Shown: in pieces, positions 34,636-42,599 of the stretch
Layout: every line of letters begins with the position of its first letter
How positions within the stretch are numbered: the stretch's first letter is position 1
Assembly (NCBI RefSeq): GCF_000479335.1
Contig: NC_022584.1
Coordinates: 868,001 to 932,000 of the forward strand
DNA: 64,000 bases
Direction: 5' to 3'
From: Streptococcus ilei
GTDB taxonomy: Bacteria > Bacillota > Bacilli > Lactobacillales > Streptococcaceae
Made by a program: the position numbers and the translations under genes
The notes under the pieces: model-generated
What the model was told of the DNA's origin: nothing
Database searches by the model: none
What the model saw: only the letters and a program-made list of their open reading frames with translations

Positions 34636-37353
34636 CTATTCAACAGATTTCAAAGCCTCCAGCATGTCTACCTTGCGTAGATGGTGATTGACCAAGATTC
34701 CTAAGCTAGCTAGGATCAGAATGACACCAACAATAGGATAAAGATAGACACCAAGAGCTACTCGTGGATAAAAGAGAATGGCATCTGGGGCTATCATGGC
34801 AATCAAGAAGCGATGGAGATAATAGCCTCCTACCAAGCCCAATCCTATCCCAACAAGAGATAAAAGGATGGTTTCTCGATATATATAAAGTGTGACTTCT
34901 TGATGATGAAAACCTAATACCTTTATGGTTGATAACTCACGGATTCGTTCTGCAACATTGATATTGGTTAAATTGTATAAAATAACAATCGCCAGCAAAA
35001 TAGATACTAGAACTAAAATCATCATGGTCTTATTCAATGATTGGGCTACGGAATGAAAGAGAGAAATCAAGGAAGTGTTTTGCGTGACAGCAAGCACGGC
35101 TCCATCTTCCATCATGTCCCGACTGACCTTCTGGACCGACTGATGCGAAGGTGACTGTAATCGGACCAAATAGGCATTCTTCTTAGCCTTTTTTCCATAG
35201 ATCTTCTGATAACTTGCTTGATTCATATAGACGAAATGGCCTACATAATTTTCAGTAATCGCAGCTACCCTAATCTTATGACCATCTATCCGCAAGTCAT
35301 CTCCAACGCCCACCTTGGCCAGCTGCGCTAATTTGCTGGTAATTACCGCCCCATTGGATAGGTCGAGTCTTCCCCCTTCTGAGCGGAGACTGATAAAAGG
35401 TTCCAAGCTGTCTTTAGAGGACACCATTAAGGTCATGCTTTGTTTTCCACGTCCGGAAGGATAAGAAGCCTCCACTTGTTTTGTAAAAATGGCTTCTGTC
35501 TCTTTTATATCTGCTTGCTTCAAGCGCTTCTTCAAGGATTCTTCCTCTTCGTCTGTCAGGCTGGATTTGGTCGAGAGAATCATATCGTACTTGAGGATTT
35601 CCCCAAACTGGCGTTGGGGTACTCCACCGACTGAGGATTGAATCCCCAAGCCCGCAAAAAGAAGAGCAACCGAACCGGCAACACCAAATATGGTCATCAC
35701 CATCCGCTGTTTATAGCGAAAAATATTTCTAGCGGTCACCTTTTGGGTGAAACTCAGACGTTTCCACAAAAACGGTAGCCGTTCGAGCAAAATACTGGAT
35801 CCGGAAACTGGCGGTTTTGGAAGGAGGAGGTGACTGGCTTCTTCCTTCAACTCTCTCTTAGCGACTAGATAAGCTGGAAAGACGCTAGAAAGAAGGGAGA
35901 GCCCCAAGGCTAATAAGCTATAGGACCCATAAAAATACTGTTGACTAGTTCCTACGACCATCCCCTGCGTAATAATTTGCGAAATGGTTCCAGATAAAAC
36001 ATAATGACCGAGAAGAGTTCCGATGCCTGTCCCAACTGTTCCAGCAACCAAGCCATACAAGAGAAACTTTGCTAAGATATCTTTCGTTCGATAGCCCAAG
36101 GCTTTGAACAAGCCCGCATGGCTCCGTTCTTCATCAACAAAACGAGTCATGGTCGTAAACGTGACCATGGCAGCGACTGCGTAGAGTACCACAGGAAATA
36201 GATTGCCTACTGCGGAGATACTGGCACTGGCATTACTATACATGAGGTAACCCTGGCCACCTGGAATGGTTTTTCGATCATAGACATGATAGTTTGGTTG
36301 CTCTAGATTTTTCAGATCTTCCTTGGCCTTTTCCAGGTCCTTCTGTTTAGTTGCTAGTTCCGATTCACCTGTCTGAATGTTGACCAATTGCTGATCTAGT
36401 TGCTTTTGAGCTTCTGCCAACTTGAGTCGCCTTGTTTCTATTTCTTCCTTGGGCAAGAGTGTAGACAGTTGATTCAGTTTATTGGATTGCTCCGTTAGTT
36501 GTGTCTGTGCTTGACCTGCCTTTTCGCGTGCGTCTGCTAACTGTTTGTTGGCAGCATCAAGTTCTTCTTGCCCTTTTTGGATCTTTTGTTTCCCATCAGC
36601 CTGCAACTTTCGATAGCGCTCCTGACCATTTCCAGCTAAGAGTTCTTCCAGGTCCTTTTGATGGGAGACCAGACGATCTTGATAGCTAGTTGAGAATGGA
36701 TTGAACCCCCTCAAATCATCAAACCGAATCCGAGCAAGGCTATAAACAGGACTAGTAAAGGCATCTTTTGAGAGGACGCCATAGGCATCCAAGGAACCAC
36801 TCCCACTTGTAGCTTGGCCCAAGTCTTTTTCGGACCACATCTCAGCAGACTTTACAAAGCCAACAATTCGATAGTTTTTTGTCTTTAAAACAGATGGACT
36901 TCCAGCTTTTTCATGTATCCTTAGCTGATCCCCAATCTGGTAACGATCTTTCCAAAACGCTGCTAGAGCGACCTCATCTTCCTTCTGCGGAAGCCGCCCT
37001 GCAGCCAGCTGAAAGCGTGAGATGGTTTCTGGAGTGGAAAAAAGTCGAACAGCTTCGTCCTTTCCGTCAATCGTCACATCTGTCAGGTAGGAAAACTCCA
37101 AGCTGGCCCCCGTCAATCCTTGTAGCTCTTCTTGGTCAGTCTTATCCAAACCAAGATCTCCCATGACAGCTAGGTCCAGCATCTCTTGTTGGTCTATAAA
37201 GCGCTGGGCAGTCCGATGCATATTTGGGGTCGTTACTTTTAAACCGACCAGAGCTAAGGTACCCAGCATCATCAGCGTTAAAATGGACAAAAAGCGCCCT
37301 TTGGAACTGGTAAAGGAATGACATAGATCTTTCCAATATACTTTTCGCTTCAT
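34636..37353 (-). CDS. Large FtsX-family ABC transporter permease
   Basis: The 905-residue permease has the MacB/FtsX layout duplicated. The first helix is at about 18-38. A long extracytoplasmic segment with a coiled coil (about 230-345, many Gln/Lys/Glu/Leu heptads such as KIQKGQEELDAANKQLADA) is followed by a first FtsX domain of three helices around 370-490. A second extracellular region and a second FtsX domain cover about 770-895. It pairs with the ATPase encoded 11 nt upstream. Such pairs (type VII ABC systems) act as mechanotransmitters or lipoprotein/peptide extruders rather than classical importers. The ATG at 37353 has GGGAGG at a good distance; a TTG two codons upstream is ignored. 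Confidence 0.88.
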   Translation of the reverse strand: MKRKVYWKDLCHSFTSSKGRFLSILTLMMLGTLALVGLKVTTPNMHRTAQRFIDQQEMLDLAVMGDLGLDKTDQEELQGLTGASLEFSYLTDVTIDGKDEAVRLFSTPETISRFQLAAGRLPQKEDEVALAAFWKDRYQIGDQLRIHEKAGSPSVLKTKNYRIVGFVKSAEMWSEKDLGQATSGSGSLDAYGVLSKDAFTSPVYSLARIRFDDLRGFNPFSTSYQDRLVSHQKDLEELLAGNGQERYRKLQADGKQKIQKGQEELDAANKQLADAREKAGQAQTQLTEQSNKLNQLSTLLPKEEIETRRLKLAEAQKQLDQQLVNIQTGESELATKQKDLEKAKEDLKNLEQPNYHVYDRKTIPGGQGYLMYSNASASISAVGNLFPVVLYAVAAMVTFTTMTRFVDEERSHAGLFKALGYRTKDILAKFLLYGLVAGTVGTGIGTLLGHYVLSGTISQIITQGMVVGTSQQYFYGSYSLLALGLSLLSSVFPAYLVAKRELKEEASHLLLPKPPVSGSSILLERLPFLWKRLSFTQKVTARNIFRYKQRMVMTIFGVAGSVALLFAGLGIQSSVGGVPQRQFGEILKYDMILSTKSSLTDEEEESLKKRLKQADIKETEAIFTKQVEASYPSGRGKQSMTLMVSSKDSLEPFISLRSEGGRLDLSNGAVITSKLAQLAKVGVGDDLRIDGHKIRVAAITENYVGHFVYMNQASYQKIYGKKAKKNAYLVRLQSPSHQSVQKVSRDMMEDGAVLAVTQNTSLISLFHSVAQSLNKTMMILVLVSILLAIVILYNLTNINVAERIRELSTIKVLGFHHQEVTLYIYRETILLSLVGIGLGLVGGYYLHRFLIAMIAPDAILFYPRVALGVYLYPIVGVILILASLGILVNHHLRKVDMLEALKSVE

Positions 37354-37364
37354 GAACAACCTCC

Positions 37365-38066
37365 CTAATACTCTAGGCTATCGATATCTAACGGAGATTT
37401 ATGGATGGTCACGGTTTTTACTTGGGCATCATGCATCTGAATGACGCGATCTGCTATTGGTGCTAAGGAAGCATTATGGGTGACGATGATCACTGTTGCT
37501 CCTTTCTTACGAGACATGTCCTGAAGAATTTTTAAAACCTGTTTGCCGGTTTGGTAATCCAAAGCCCCTGTTGGTTCATCACAAAGGAGAATCTTAGGAT
37601 TCTTTGCCACTGCGCGTGCAATAGCCACCCGTTGTTGTTCCCCACCAGATAACTGGGCTGGGAAGTTGTTCATTCGCTCTCCCAATCCAACCTCTCGCAA
37701 GACTTGTTCAGGATCTAGGGCGTCAGAAACAATTTCAGATGCTAGCTCAACATTTTCCTTGGCCGTCAAATTGGGAATGAGATTATAAAACTGAAAAACA
37801 AAGCCAACATCATTTCTGCGATAATCCGTTCGTTGGTGTGATGAGAAACTTGAGATGGCTTTCCCATCCACCAGAACCTCTCCTTCATCATTGGTATCCA
37901 TGCCTCCCAAAATATTGAGAAGGGTTGATTTTCCTGCGCCTGATGCTCCCAAAATGATGACCAATTCGCCTTTCTCAATTTCAAAAGTAACATCTTTATT
38001 GGCAATGATGTGAGTCTCACCTGTTTGATAGCACTTGTAACTATGTTTCATCTCAATATAAGCCAT
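37365..38066 (-). CDS. ABC transporter ATP-binding protein of the FtsX-type exporter
   Basis: The 233-residue ATPase is of the LolD/MacB type. Walker [17 protein letters not shown] lies near 42, the Q-loop region [14 protein letters not shown] near 92, the signature [14 protein letters not shown] near 144, and Walker [13 protein letters not shown] near 164. The ATG at 38066, with GGAG upstream, gives the usual N-terminus ([14 protein letters not shown]). An upstream in-frame extension to 38141 is not credible. It is the first gene of the two-gene operon, divergent from a TetR-type regulator that may control it. Confidence 0.92.
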   Translation of the reverse strand: MAYIEMKHSYKCYQTGETHIIANKDVTFEIEKGELVIILGASGAGKSTLLNILGGMDTNDEGEVLVDGKAISSFSSHQRTDYRRNDVGFVFQFYNLIPNLTAKENVELASEIVSDALDPEQVLREVGLGERMNNFPAQLSGGEQQRVAIARAVAKNPKILLCDEPTGALDYQTGKQVLKILQDMSRKKGATVIIVTHNASLAPIADRVIQMHDAQVKTVTIHKSPLDIDSLEY

Positions 38067-38102
38067 ATTTCTTCTCCCACTTAAACACAAGTTCCTATCT
38101 TT

Positions 38103-38131
38103 ATTATAGTCCTTTTTCACGGGAAGACCAA
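38103..38131 (-). promoter_or_regulatory. Promoter of the FtsX-type ABC exporter operon
   Basis: TTGGTC (38131-38126) and TATAAT (38108-38103) are spaced by 17 nt on the minus strand, 37 nt before the ATPase start codon. Confidence 0.6.
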
Positions 38132-38530
38132 GGATAATCAATCTATGAAAACGACTAAAATTCCTGGAATGAACAAGCTCTTGACAATCATAAACTTATG
38201 GAGAAATCTGGACTATAAACTAATACTTTTCTATGCAAAAATAGACAATGAATAGGCTTGATCTTATCTAGTTCAAGAGAGAGAATTCTCCAAGCATCAT
38301 CTGACCTCCTTTTCTTAGTTTGTGATATAATAACAAATATATTCGAATTATTTAATTGGTTTAGATAACTGATATTTCAAGTTTTTTCTTGTTTTTTTAT
38401 ATAATAGCCCCTTTGAAAGTAGAGCTGGGAAAAAATTTTATAATCCTGCCAAAGTGGCTTTCACAGTATAAGAACAAGACCCGATTTTAAGCTATTTAGA
38501 CTTATAGAATGATACTAAAATTTTATTCTG

Positions 38531-38559
38531 TTGAGGAATAAATTTGATTTCTGTATAAT
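38531..38559 (+). promoter_or_regulatory. Promoter of the tetR gene
   Basis: TTGAGG (38531-38536), 17-nt spacer, TATAAT (38554-38559). AAGGAGG precedes the ATG at 38613. Confidence 0.7.
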
Positions 38560-38612
38560 ATGATGATTAGTGAACAATAATTTATACCAAACTACATGAT
38601 AAAGGAGGAACT

Positions 38613-39173
38613 ATGACCCGAAAAAAGAGAAAAACGAATTCTAAAAATGCTATCCGAAGTGCCCTATCACGCCTACTTCTTGAACAATCACTTGAGAGTC
38701 TTACCATTAGCCAATTAACAAAAGAAGCCGGCATTAATCGAGGGACATTCTATCTCCATTATGTAGACAAACAAGATATGTTCAACCAACTAAAATCTGA
38801 ACTATTAGGCGAGTTGGGAGAACTATTCGCTACAAGCACTGTCAATCGAGCAAATTTTCTTGCCTCCCTTCAATATATTCAAGATAATTATGATTTTATT
38901 TACGCCTTGATGCAGATGGATTACCAAGAGTTTCAGTTTCTAATGAAAAATTTCACCCTGCAACTTCTTGACGATACTCCACACGCCAAAGACCATTTGG
39001 TAAATAAATTCCAAGTTCCTTATAAGTATGCTGTTGAAATCTTTGCAGCTACGATTGAAGCAGTGATCACGAAATGGTTGTCAACTGGAGCAAAAGAAGA
39101 GCCGATCGAAATCGCAACTGTCGTATTAAGTGTTACTGACTTTACCACTTGGAACCAACCTATAACTGAATAA
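38613..39173 (+). CDS. TetR/AcrR-family regulator
   Basis: The 186-residue protein starts with a basic tail (TRKKRKTNSKNAIRSAL). A TetR helix-turn-helix follows at about 28-60 (LTISQLTKEAGINRGTFYLHYVDKQDMF). The C-terminal ligand domain is of the streptococcal TetR_C_33-like type, without recognisable ligand residues. It is divergent from the FtsX-type ABC exporter, and local repression of that operon is the simplest inference. The stop codon lies 7 nt before repeat copy 5, which probably provides the terminator. Confidence 0.88.
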   Translation: MTRKKRKTNSKNAIRSALSRLLLEQSLESLTISQLTKEAGINRGTFYLHYVDKQDMFNQLKSELLGELGELFATSTVNRANFLASLQYIQDNYDFIYALMQMDYQEFQFLMKNFTLQLLDDTPHAKDHLVNKFQVPYKYAVEIFAATIEAVITKWLSTGAKEEPIEIATVVLSVTDFTTWNQPITE

Positions 39174-39180
39174 GAAAATG

Positions 39181-39356
39181 GAAAGTGGGACAGAAATCGA
39201 TAATTCGTTAGAATTCGATTTCGTCGTCCCACCTCCGCACAGTTGAGTAGAGCTGTAAAAGCTGATGAAATCAGCGTAGTAGAGTCCACTCAACCACTGC
39301 GTCTTGCTCGACAATCCAAAGACAATTAAGAGGCTAGGACTTTTGTCCCACTCTCT
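39181..39356 (-). repeat. Structured repeat element, copy 5 (inverted, hybrid end)
   Basis: Same element as at 851, in reverse orientation, starting 7 nt after the tetR stop. The final hairpin reads GAGGCTAGGACTTTTGTCCCACTCTCTTTTTT: the outer right arm has been replaced by the sequence of the element's other terminus (GTCCCACTCTC). The tract ends in six T residues on the plus strand, the direction of tetR transcription. Confidence 0.9.
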
Positions 39357-39454
39357 TTTTTATTGCTAAGGCCAACTAGATGAAACACCAAAGCTCGCAC
39401 AAGAATTATTTACCCAAGCATCAGAAATCGTTTTCTTTTTCTTCTATTTTTAGC

Positions 39455-39460
39455 TATAAT
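39455..39460 (+). promoter_or_regulatory. -10 box of the surface nucleotidase gene
   Basis: TATAAT at 39455-39460, 37 nt before the ATG. The -35 region is only T-rich. The rest of the 323-base gap from 39174 is repeat copy 5 and about 100 bases without recognisable features. Confidence 0.5.
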
Positions 39461-39496
39461 ATTTAGTACGGAATAAAATAGAAAAGAGGACCGTTT

Positions 39497-41698
39497 ATGA
39501 AAAAGAAGAAACTTCTTTTACCGATCTTATTGCTTGCTCCTGCCTTCCTAGCTTCTCAGGTAGCTGCAGATGAGCAAACAGCTCCTGAAACTAGCCTTGA
39601 AGCAGCTCCTGCTTCAACAAATGCTACGGATGCTGCAACTCCTGCTTCAACAGAAGCTAGTACTGCTACTTCCGAAGGTGCTACAGAGAGTTCAGCTGAG
39701 TTGCCTGAAGCAAATATCCTACATACCAACGACGTTCATGGTCGGATCGTCGAAGAAAAGGGTGTGATTGGAGATGCTAAATTAGCCGCCGTCATCGATG
39801 AAGAACGGGCGAAAAATCCATCTACATTGGTCGTAGATGCTGGTGATGCCTTTCAAGGACTCCCGATTTCAAATAGTTCGAAAGGGGAAGAACGGGCGAA
39901 AATTTTGAACGAAATTGGCTACGATGCTATGGCAGTCGGAAACCATGAGTTCGATTTTGGTTTGGATGAGGCTAAGAAATACAAAGAAATCTTAAACTTT
40001 CCACTTCTCAGCTCCAACACCTACATCAACGGTGCTCGCTTATTTGAAGCTTCAACCATTGTCGATAAAGATAAGAATGTAGTTGGGGATGAGTTTGTCG
40101 TTATCGGTGTAACAACTCCTGAAACAGCTACTAAAACCCACCCTAAGAATGTCCAAGGTGTCACCTTCACGGATCCTATATCAGAAGTAAACAAGGTCAT
40201 TGATGAAATTGAAGCACGTGCTACTGCTGAGGGCAAGACATACAAAAACTATGTTGTCCTTGCTCACTTGGGGGTAGATACTACTACACCAGTCGAATGG
40301 CGAGGATCTACCTTAGCTGAAGAACTTTCAAAAAATCCAAAACTGAAAGGTAAACGCGTCACCGTCATTGATGGACATTCCCATACGGTTCAATCAACCA
40401 CTTATGGAGAAAACGTAACCTATAACCAAACCGGTAGCTACCTGAACAATATCGGCAAAATCACCTATCAAGCCAACCAATTGCTTGGAAATCCTCAACA
40501 AATTTCAGCTGCTTCAACAAAAAATGTAGTGCCAAATGCAAAAGTAGCTGCCATGGTCCAAAAGATCAAGGAACAATACGATGCCGAGAATGCAAAAATT
40601 GTTCGTGACAATAGTCCTGTAGAACTAAATGGTCAACGGGAAAATGTCCGTGTCCGCGAGACCAACCTTGGAAATGTCGTAGCGGATGCCCTCTACGAAT
40701 ATGGTCAAACCGGATTTAGTCATAAGACTAACCTCGCTGTAACTAACGGTGGAGGCTTGCGCGAAACCATTGCCAAAGATAAGCCAATCACTAAAGGAAG
40801 CGTCATTGCTGTTCTCCCATTTGGGAATACCATTTCTCAAATTAAAGTAACCGGTCAGAATATTGCTGATATGTTTACGAAATCTCTTGGATCTATTTTA
40901 CAAGAAAAAGATGGCAAAACAGTTCTTGATGAAAACGGTCAACCCCTCCTTGAACCAAGCGGAGGCTTCCTCCAAGTTTCTGGAGCAAAAGTTTATTACG
41001 ATACTAGCCTACCAGCTGAAAAACGCGTCCTCTATGTCGAAATTAAAAATCCAGAAACCGGTCAATATGAACCTCTCAACCTTGCTAAAGACTACTACTT
41101 GACTACCAATGACTTCTTAGCAGCAGGTGGGGATGGTTACACCATGTTAGGAGGAGCTCGTGAGGAAGGTCCTTCCATGGACGTTGCCTTTGCAGATTAC
41201 CTTGCTAAGGCAGATCTCACAGCTTATGCAGTGATTAATCCAAATTCTCGTACAATCTCTCTTTCTGCTAGCAAAGATTCAGATGGAGATGGTGTGGCAG
41301 ATATTGAAGAAATCAAACAGGGAACAGATCCTGCTGATCCAAAGTCCTACCCAGGAAGCAATGACCAACCAGTTATCCCATCTACCGGTAAAAATGAGCA
41401 ACCAACTAATCCATCTACCGGTAAAAAGGATCAAACATATATTCCAGCTCTAGTTGGTACGAATTCTCCTAATCAACTAACTCACCAAACAAAGAATACT
41501 TTACCATCTGCTAAGGATGATAAACAGGTCGATGCCAGCAACTATCACTTGTCATTGACAGTCGCTAAAACATTCACAGCAGGCTCTGCTACCCTGCCAG
41601 AAACAGGAACAACTGACTCTCCTGCTATCTATATGCTCGCTCTGTTGACATCCGTCTTAGCCTTCTTTGGTCTAAAGAAAAAAGAAGAAAGCAAATAG
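39497..41698 (+). CDS. nt5e: Cell-wall-anchored 5'-nucleotidase (Nt5e-like)
   Basis: The 733-residue surface enzyme dephosphorylates nucleotides outside the cell, and family members in S. sanguinis and S. suis generate adenosine that dampens host responses. A signal peptide (about 1-24, cut after QVAA) is followed by a Thr/Ala-rich linker. The metallophosphoesterase domain has HTNDVHGR near 77, VDAGDAFQG, VGNHEFDFG and DGHSHT. A 5'-nucleotidase C domain (about 375-550) follows. A thrombospondin type-3-like repeat DSDGDGVADIEEIKQGTDP lies near 594, with a Pro/Ser/Thr/Gly spacer and LPETG at 700-704 ahead of the membrane helix and KKKEESK tail, so sortase A should attach it. Monocistronic. Confidence 0.93.
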   Translation: MKKKKLLLPILLLAPAFLASQVAADEQTAPETSLEAAPASTNATDAATPASTEASTATSEGATESSAELPEANILHTNDVHGRIVEEKGVIGDAKLAAVIDEERAKNPSTLVVDAGDAFQGLPISNSSKGEERAKILNEIGYDAMAVGNHEFDFGLDEAKKYKEILNFPLLSSNTYINGARLFEASTIVDKDKNVVGDEFVVIGVTTPETATKTHPKNVQGVTFTDPISEVNKVIDEIEARATAEGKTYKNYVVLAHLGVDTTTPVEWRGSTLAEELSKNPKLKGKRVTVIDGHSHTVQSTTYGENVTYNQTGSYLNNIGKITYQANQLLGNPQQISAASTKNVVPNAKVAAMVQKIKEQYDAENAKIVRDNSPVELNGQRENVRVRETNLGNVVADALYEYGQTGFSHKTNLAVTNGGGLRETIAKDKPITKGSVIAVLPFGNTISQIKVTGQNIADMFTKSLGSILQEKDGKTVLDENGQPLLEPSGGFLQVSGAKVYYDTSLPAEKRVLYVEIKNPETGQYEPLNLAKDYYLTTNDFLAAGGDGYTMLGGAREEGPSMDVAFADYLAKADLTAYAVINPNSRTISLSASKDSDGDGVADIEEIKQGTDPADPKSYPGSNDQPVIPSTGKNEQPTNPSTGKKDQTYIPALVGTNSPNQLTHQTKNTLPSAKDDKQVDASNYHLSLTVAKTFTAGSATLPETGTTDSPAIYMLALLTSVLAFFGLKKKEESK

Positions 41699-41707
41699 AA
41701 TCTAGAA

Positions 41708-41741
41708 AAAAAGCTTAGAAACAAAAGTTTCTAAGCTTTTT
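41708..41741. terminator. Terminator between nt5e-like and prsW-like genes
   Basis: AAAAAGCTTAGAAAC-AAAA-GTTTCTAAGCTTTTT forms a 15-bp stem. It has T runs on both strands and serves the converging genes. Confidence 0.9.
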
Positions 41742-41768
41742 AATGTATGATAGCTACTGAATCTTTCC

Positions 41769-42599
41769 TTAGTTTTTCTTTAAAAGGGCTAGATTCGGTT
41801 TTTTATAAGCAAAGAGAACCACCTCAATAAAGGTTCCAACTTGGAAGGCAAAGAGCAAGCCTACCAAAATATTGATCCGATGATCTGTTTCATAGAATGG
41901 GGAGTTCCATAAGAAGTGATTCGCCACCGTGGAGACCACACACCAGAGACCAAAGAGCTTTTCTTTTTGTTTGGTGCTCTGAGATAAGATGAGAAAGGCT
42001 CCAACAGAGACAACAGCCGTGTAGACTGCATGAGATGCTAAGCCACCAGAAATACGGTTCACTGCCTCCGTTACTGCTGAGAGGTCTCCAGATCGTGTTT
42101 GACGCGCCACATAACCAAGGTCTTCAATGATTTGGAATCCGAGACCAGATCCAAAACCGGCGATTAAAATCGATTTCAAATCTTTACGACCCAAAATCAA
42201 GAGAATCCAGAAGGCCACTAGAGCTTTAAAAAATTCTTCAGCAAATGGGGCTGTCAAAGCATCTGTCCATTTATTAAAGGTACTAACATCCTGAATGAGA
42301 TGACTATTAAAATGGTCAATTAGGCTGTTCCCTGAAAAACTGAGCCAGCCAGCAACAAAAGCACCGCCAAACATGGTAGCCCACAAAACAAGCAGGGGAA
42401 CCTCAAATCTTTTTGCAAGTCCTTTAATAAAGAGATAAAGAGGAACGACAATCACTCCTAAAACGAGCAGGTTTAAAACCAAATCTCTCCCTGCTACTTG
42501 GCTAAACTCTTGTTGAGAGAGAAAACCTAGCTCAAACTCCATACCAATCCCTGCTAAGACCAGAAATAGGAAGAGCAATATTCGTTGAAACTTATTCAT
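41769..42599 (-). CDS. PrsW-family intramembrane metalloprotease
   Basis: The 276-residue polytopic protein of about eight helices shows the PrsW motif set. APFAEEFFKALVAFW near 117 is the EExxK helix. QIIEDLGYV near 156, SGGLASHAVYT near 184 and ANHFLWNSPFY near 227 supply the histidines. PrsW proteases cut membrane proteins such as anti-sigma factors in B. subtilis, but streptococcal substrates are unknown. It overlaps the upstream C69 dipeptidase gene by 8 nt, suggesting co-expression, and is the last gene before a shared terminator. Confidence 0.88.
   Translation of the reverse strand: MNKFQRILLFLFLVLAGIGMEFELGFLSQQEFSQVAGRDLVLNLLVLGVIVVPLYLFIKGLAKRFEVPLLVLWATMFGGAFVAGWLSFSGNSLIDHFNSHLIQDVSTFNKWTDALTAPFAEEFFKALVAFWILLILGRKDLKSILIAGFGSGLGFQIIEDLGYVARQTRSGDLSAVTEAVNRISGGLASHAVYTAVVSVGAFLILSQSTKQKEKLFGLWCVVSTVANHFLWNSPFYETDHRINILVGLLFAFQVGTFIEVVLFAYKKPNLALLKKN

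Larger units (their letters stand above)
38067..38612. other. 546-base AT-rich control region between the ABC exporter and tetR genes
   Basis: No convincing gene is present. Besides the ABC and tetR promoters, two more plus-strand TATAAT boxes occur at 38326-38331 (with extended TGA) and 38400-38405. Just after the second, AGCCCCTTTG (about 38406-38415) and CAAAGTGGCT (about 38450-38459) can form a 9-of-10-bp stem, so a structured leader or small RNA is possible. A weak palindrome CTTGA...TCAAG (38257-38277) is a candidate operator. A 36-codon frame at 38145-38255 lacks support. Confidence 0.4.

Noticed and set aside
38145..38255. 36-codon plus-strand ORF between the ABC and tetR genes
   Set aside because: Only a weak AGGAT lies upstream, it overlaps the minus-strand ABC promoter, and the composition is that of random AT-rich DNA. 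Not supported without conservation data.
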